Of a DNA stretch of 6,492 nt, positions 5,404 to 6,492 are shown piece after piece. Below the pieces are notes generated by a model that worked only from the letters and a program-made list of their open reading frames with translations, was not told the origin of the DNA and did no database searches. The translations under genes and the position numbers were made by a program. Where the stretch lies: the NCBI RefSeq assembly GCF_934190855.1, contig NZ_CAKPTN010000093.1, positions 1 through 6,492 on the forward strand, given 5' to 3'. Source of the DNA: an uncultured Veillonella sp. (lineage in GTDB: Bacteria > Bacillota > Negativicutes > Veillonellales > Veillonellaceae). The first letter of the stretch is position 1. Every line of letters begins with the position of its first letter.

Positions 5404-6492
5404 ATGAGCGAACAATTACATTCTATTGAAGAGGTCTTAGAAGACCTTAAAGCTGGCAAACCTGTTATTATTGTTGATGATGAAAGCCGCGAAAACGAAG
5501 GTGATCTTATCATTGCTGCAGAGTTTGCTACACAAGAAAATATTAACTTTATGGTTAAATACGCGCGTGGTATCGTATGTACACCTATGCGTCGTGAAGC
5601 TTTAGAAAAACTTGGTATTCCTGCCATGGTTACTAAAAATACAGATAATCATGAAACTGCTTTCACCGTTACTGTTGACCATGTAGATACTACAACAGGC
5701 GTATCGCCAGCAGAACGTGCGTATACAATTCAAAAATTACTAGATACTAATGCTAAACCTGAAGACTTCCGTCGTCCTGGTCACGTATTCCCTCTAGTAT
5801 ATAAAGAGGGTGGCGTTCTAGTACGCCAAGGTCATACAGAGGCATCTATCGACCTTTGCCGATTAGCAGGTCTACAAGAGGCAGCTGTTATTTGTGAAAT
5901 CACAAAAGATGATGGCGATATGGCACGTCTACCAGATCTCATGGAATTTGCAAAAGAGCATGATTTGAAAATTGCTTCTGTAGCAGAACTTATTGAATAC
6001 CGTAAACAATATGAAGATATGGTTGAGCTTGGCGCTTGTTCTAAATTACCTACTAAATTTGGTGATTTCAATATCTTTGTATTCAAAAATGAATTAGATA
6101 AAAAAGAGCATTTAGCTATCGTTAAGGGTGATGTACAAAACTGTAGCGATGTACTTGTACGTATTCACTCCGAATGTTTAACAGGTGATGTGTTCGGTTC
6201 TAAACGTTGTGACTGTGGCGAACAATTAGATAATGCGTTGCGTGCTATCGAAAAAGAAGGTAAAGGCGTTGTAGTATACATGCGTCAAGAAGGCCGCGGC
6301 ATTGGCTTAACAAATAAAATTAAAGCCTATGCATTACAAGAACAAGGCCTAGATACTGTAGAAGCAAACGAGCAATTGGGCTTCCCTGCGGATATGCGCG
6401 AATATTCTTTAGCAGCTCAAATCATCCGTTTCTTAGGGATTAAGAGCATTCGCTTGTTAACTAATAATCCTGAAAAACGCCATGGCTTAGAG
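5404..6492 (+). CDS. ribBA: Bifunctional 3,4-dihydroxy-2-butanone-4-phosphate synthase / GTP cyclohydrolase II RibBA (3' end outside the window)
   Basis: RibBA supplies both riboflavin precursors: its N-terminal domain makes dihydroxybutanone phosphate from ribulose 5-phosphate and its C-terminal domain opens the GTP ring. The ATG at 5404 has AAGGAG (5391-5396) 7 nt upstream. The frame stays open for 363 codons to the window end; about 400 is usual, so some 40 residues are missing. The RibB domain (about 1-200) shows the metal- and substrate-binding [13 protein letters not shown] (residues 24-36; most family members have an acidic residue where Ser28 is), RRPGHVFPL and [14 protein letters not shown]. 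The RibA domain (about 205 on) shows [21 protein letters not shown] with zinc cysteines 258, 269 and 271, then [20 protein letters not shown], and [15 protein letters not shown]. It is third in the FMN-controlled operon. Confidence 0.96.
   Translation, partial: MSEQLHSIEEVLEDLKAGKPVIIVDDESRENEGDLIIAAEFATQENINFMVKYARGIVCTPMRREALEKLGIPAMVTKNTDNHETAFTVTVDHVDTTTGVSPAERAYTIQKLLDTNAKPEDFRRPGHVFPLVYKEGGVLVRQGHTEASIDLCRLAGLQEAAVICEITKDDGDMARLPDLMEFAKEHDLKIASVAELIEYRKQYEDMVELGACSKLPTKFGDFNIFVFKNELDKKEHLAIVKGDVQNCSDVLVRIHSECLTGDVFGSKRCDCGEQLDNALRAIEKEGKGVVVYMRQEGRGIGLTNKIKAYALQEQGLDTVEANEQLGFPADMREYSLAAQIIRFLGIKSIRLLTNNPEKRHGLE

Overview
The window is a low-GC (around 40 %) bacterial chromosome segment, most likely from a Firmicute-lineage organism of the Negativicutes (Veillonella-like). 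This guess rests on a Gram-positive-type PolC, strong AGGAGG-type ribosome binding sites, a FMN-riboswitch-led rib operon, and a quinone-type pyruvate oxidase close to E. coli PoxB. It comes from remembered family sequences, not from a search. No mobile element, CRISPR array, tRNA or rRNA is visible.

Layout. (1) 1-809: the 3' end of polC, closed by a hairpin terminator at 840-880. (2) 936-1247: a small, very acidic protein of unknown function with its own extended -10 promoter. A perfect 15-bp hairpin at 1246-1280 follows and can terminate transcription from both sides, because the next gene converges on it. (3) 1331-3073, minus strand: poxB, a thiamine-diphosphate/FAD pyruvate:quinone oxidoreductase. 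(4) 3074-3349: an AT-rich divergent intergenic region. It holds a CRP/FNR- or Rex-like palindrome, two further inverted repeats, and the promoter of the riboflavin operon. (5) 3355-3523: an FMN riboswitch with a terminator-type expression platform. (6) 3535-6492: ribD, ribE (riboflavin synthase alpha subunit) and ribBA, the last one running off the window; ribH would be expected next.

How the genes work together. RibBA makes both precursors of riboflavin (from ribulose 5-phosphate and from GTP). RibD performs the deaminase and reductase steps on the GTP branch, and RibE does the final dismutation. FMN binding to the leader should terminate transcription before ribD. PoxB is a flavin (FAD) enzyme transcribed divergently from this operon. 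That is a suggestive arrangement, but the sequence shows no direct regulatory link between the two.

Overall this is mainly an ordinary housekeeping region. I do not see an undescribed system. The items most worth a second look are the symmetric operator upstream of poxB, the three copies of the antiterminator/terminator octamer in the riboswitch leader, and the uncharacterised acidic protein.
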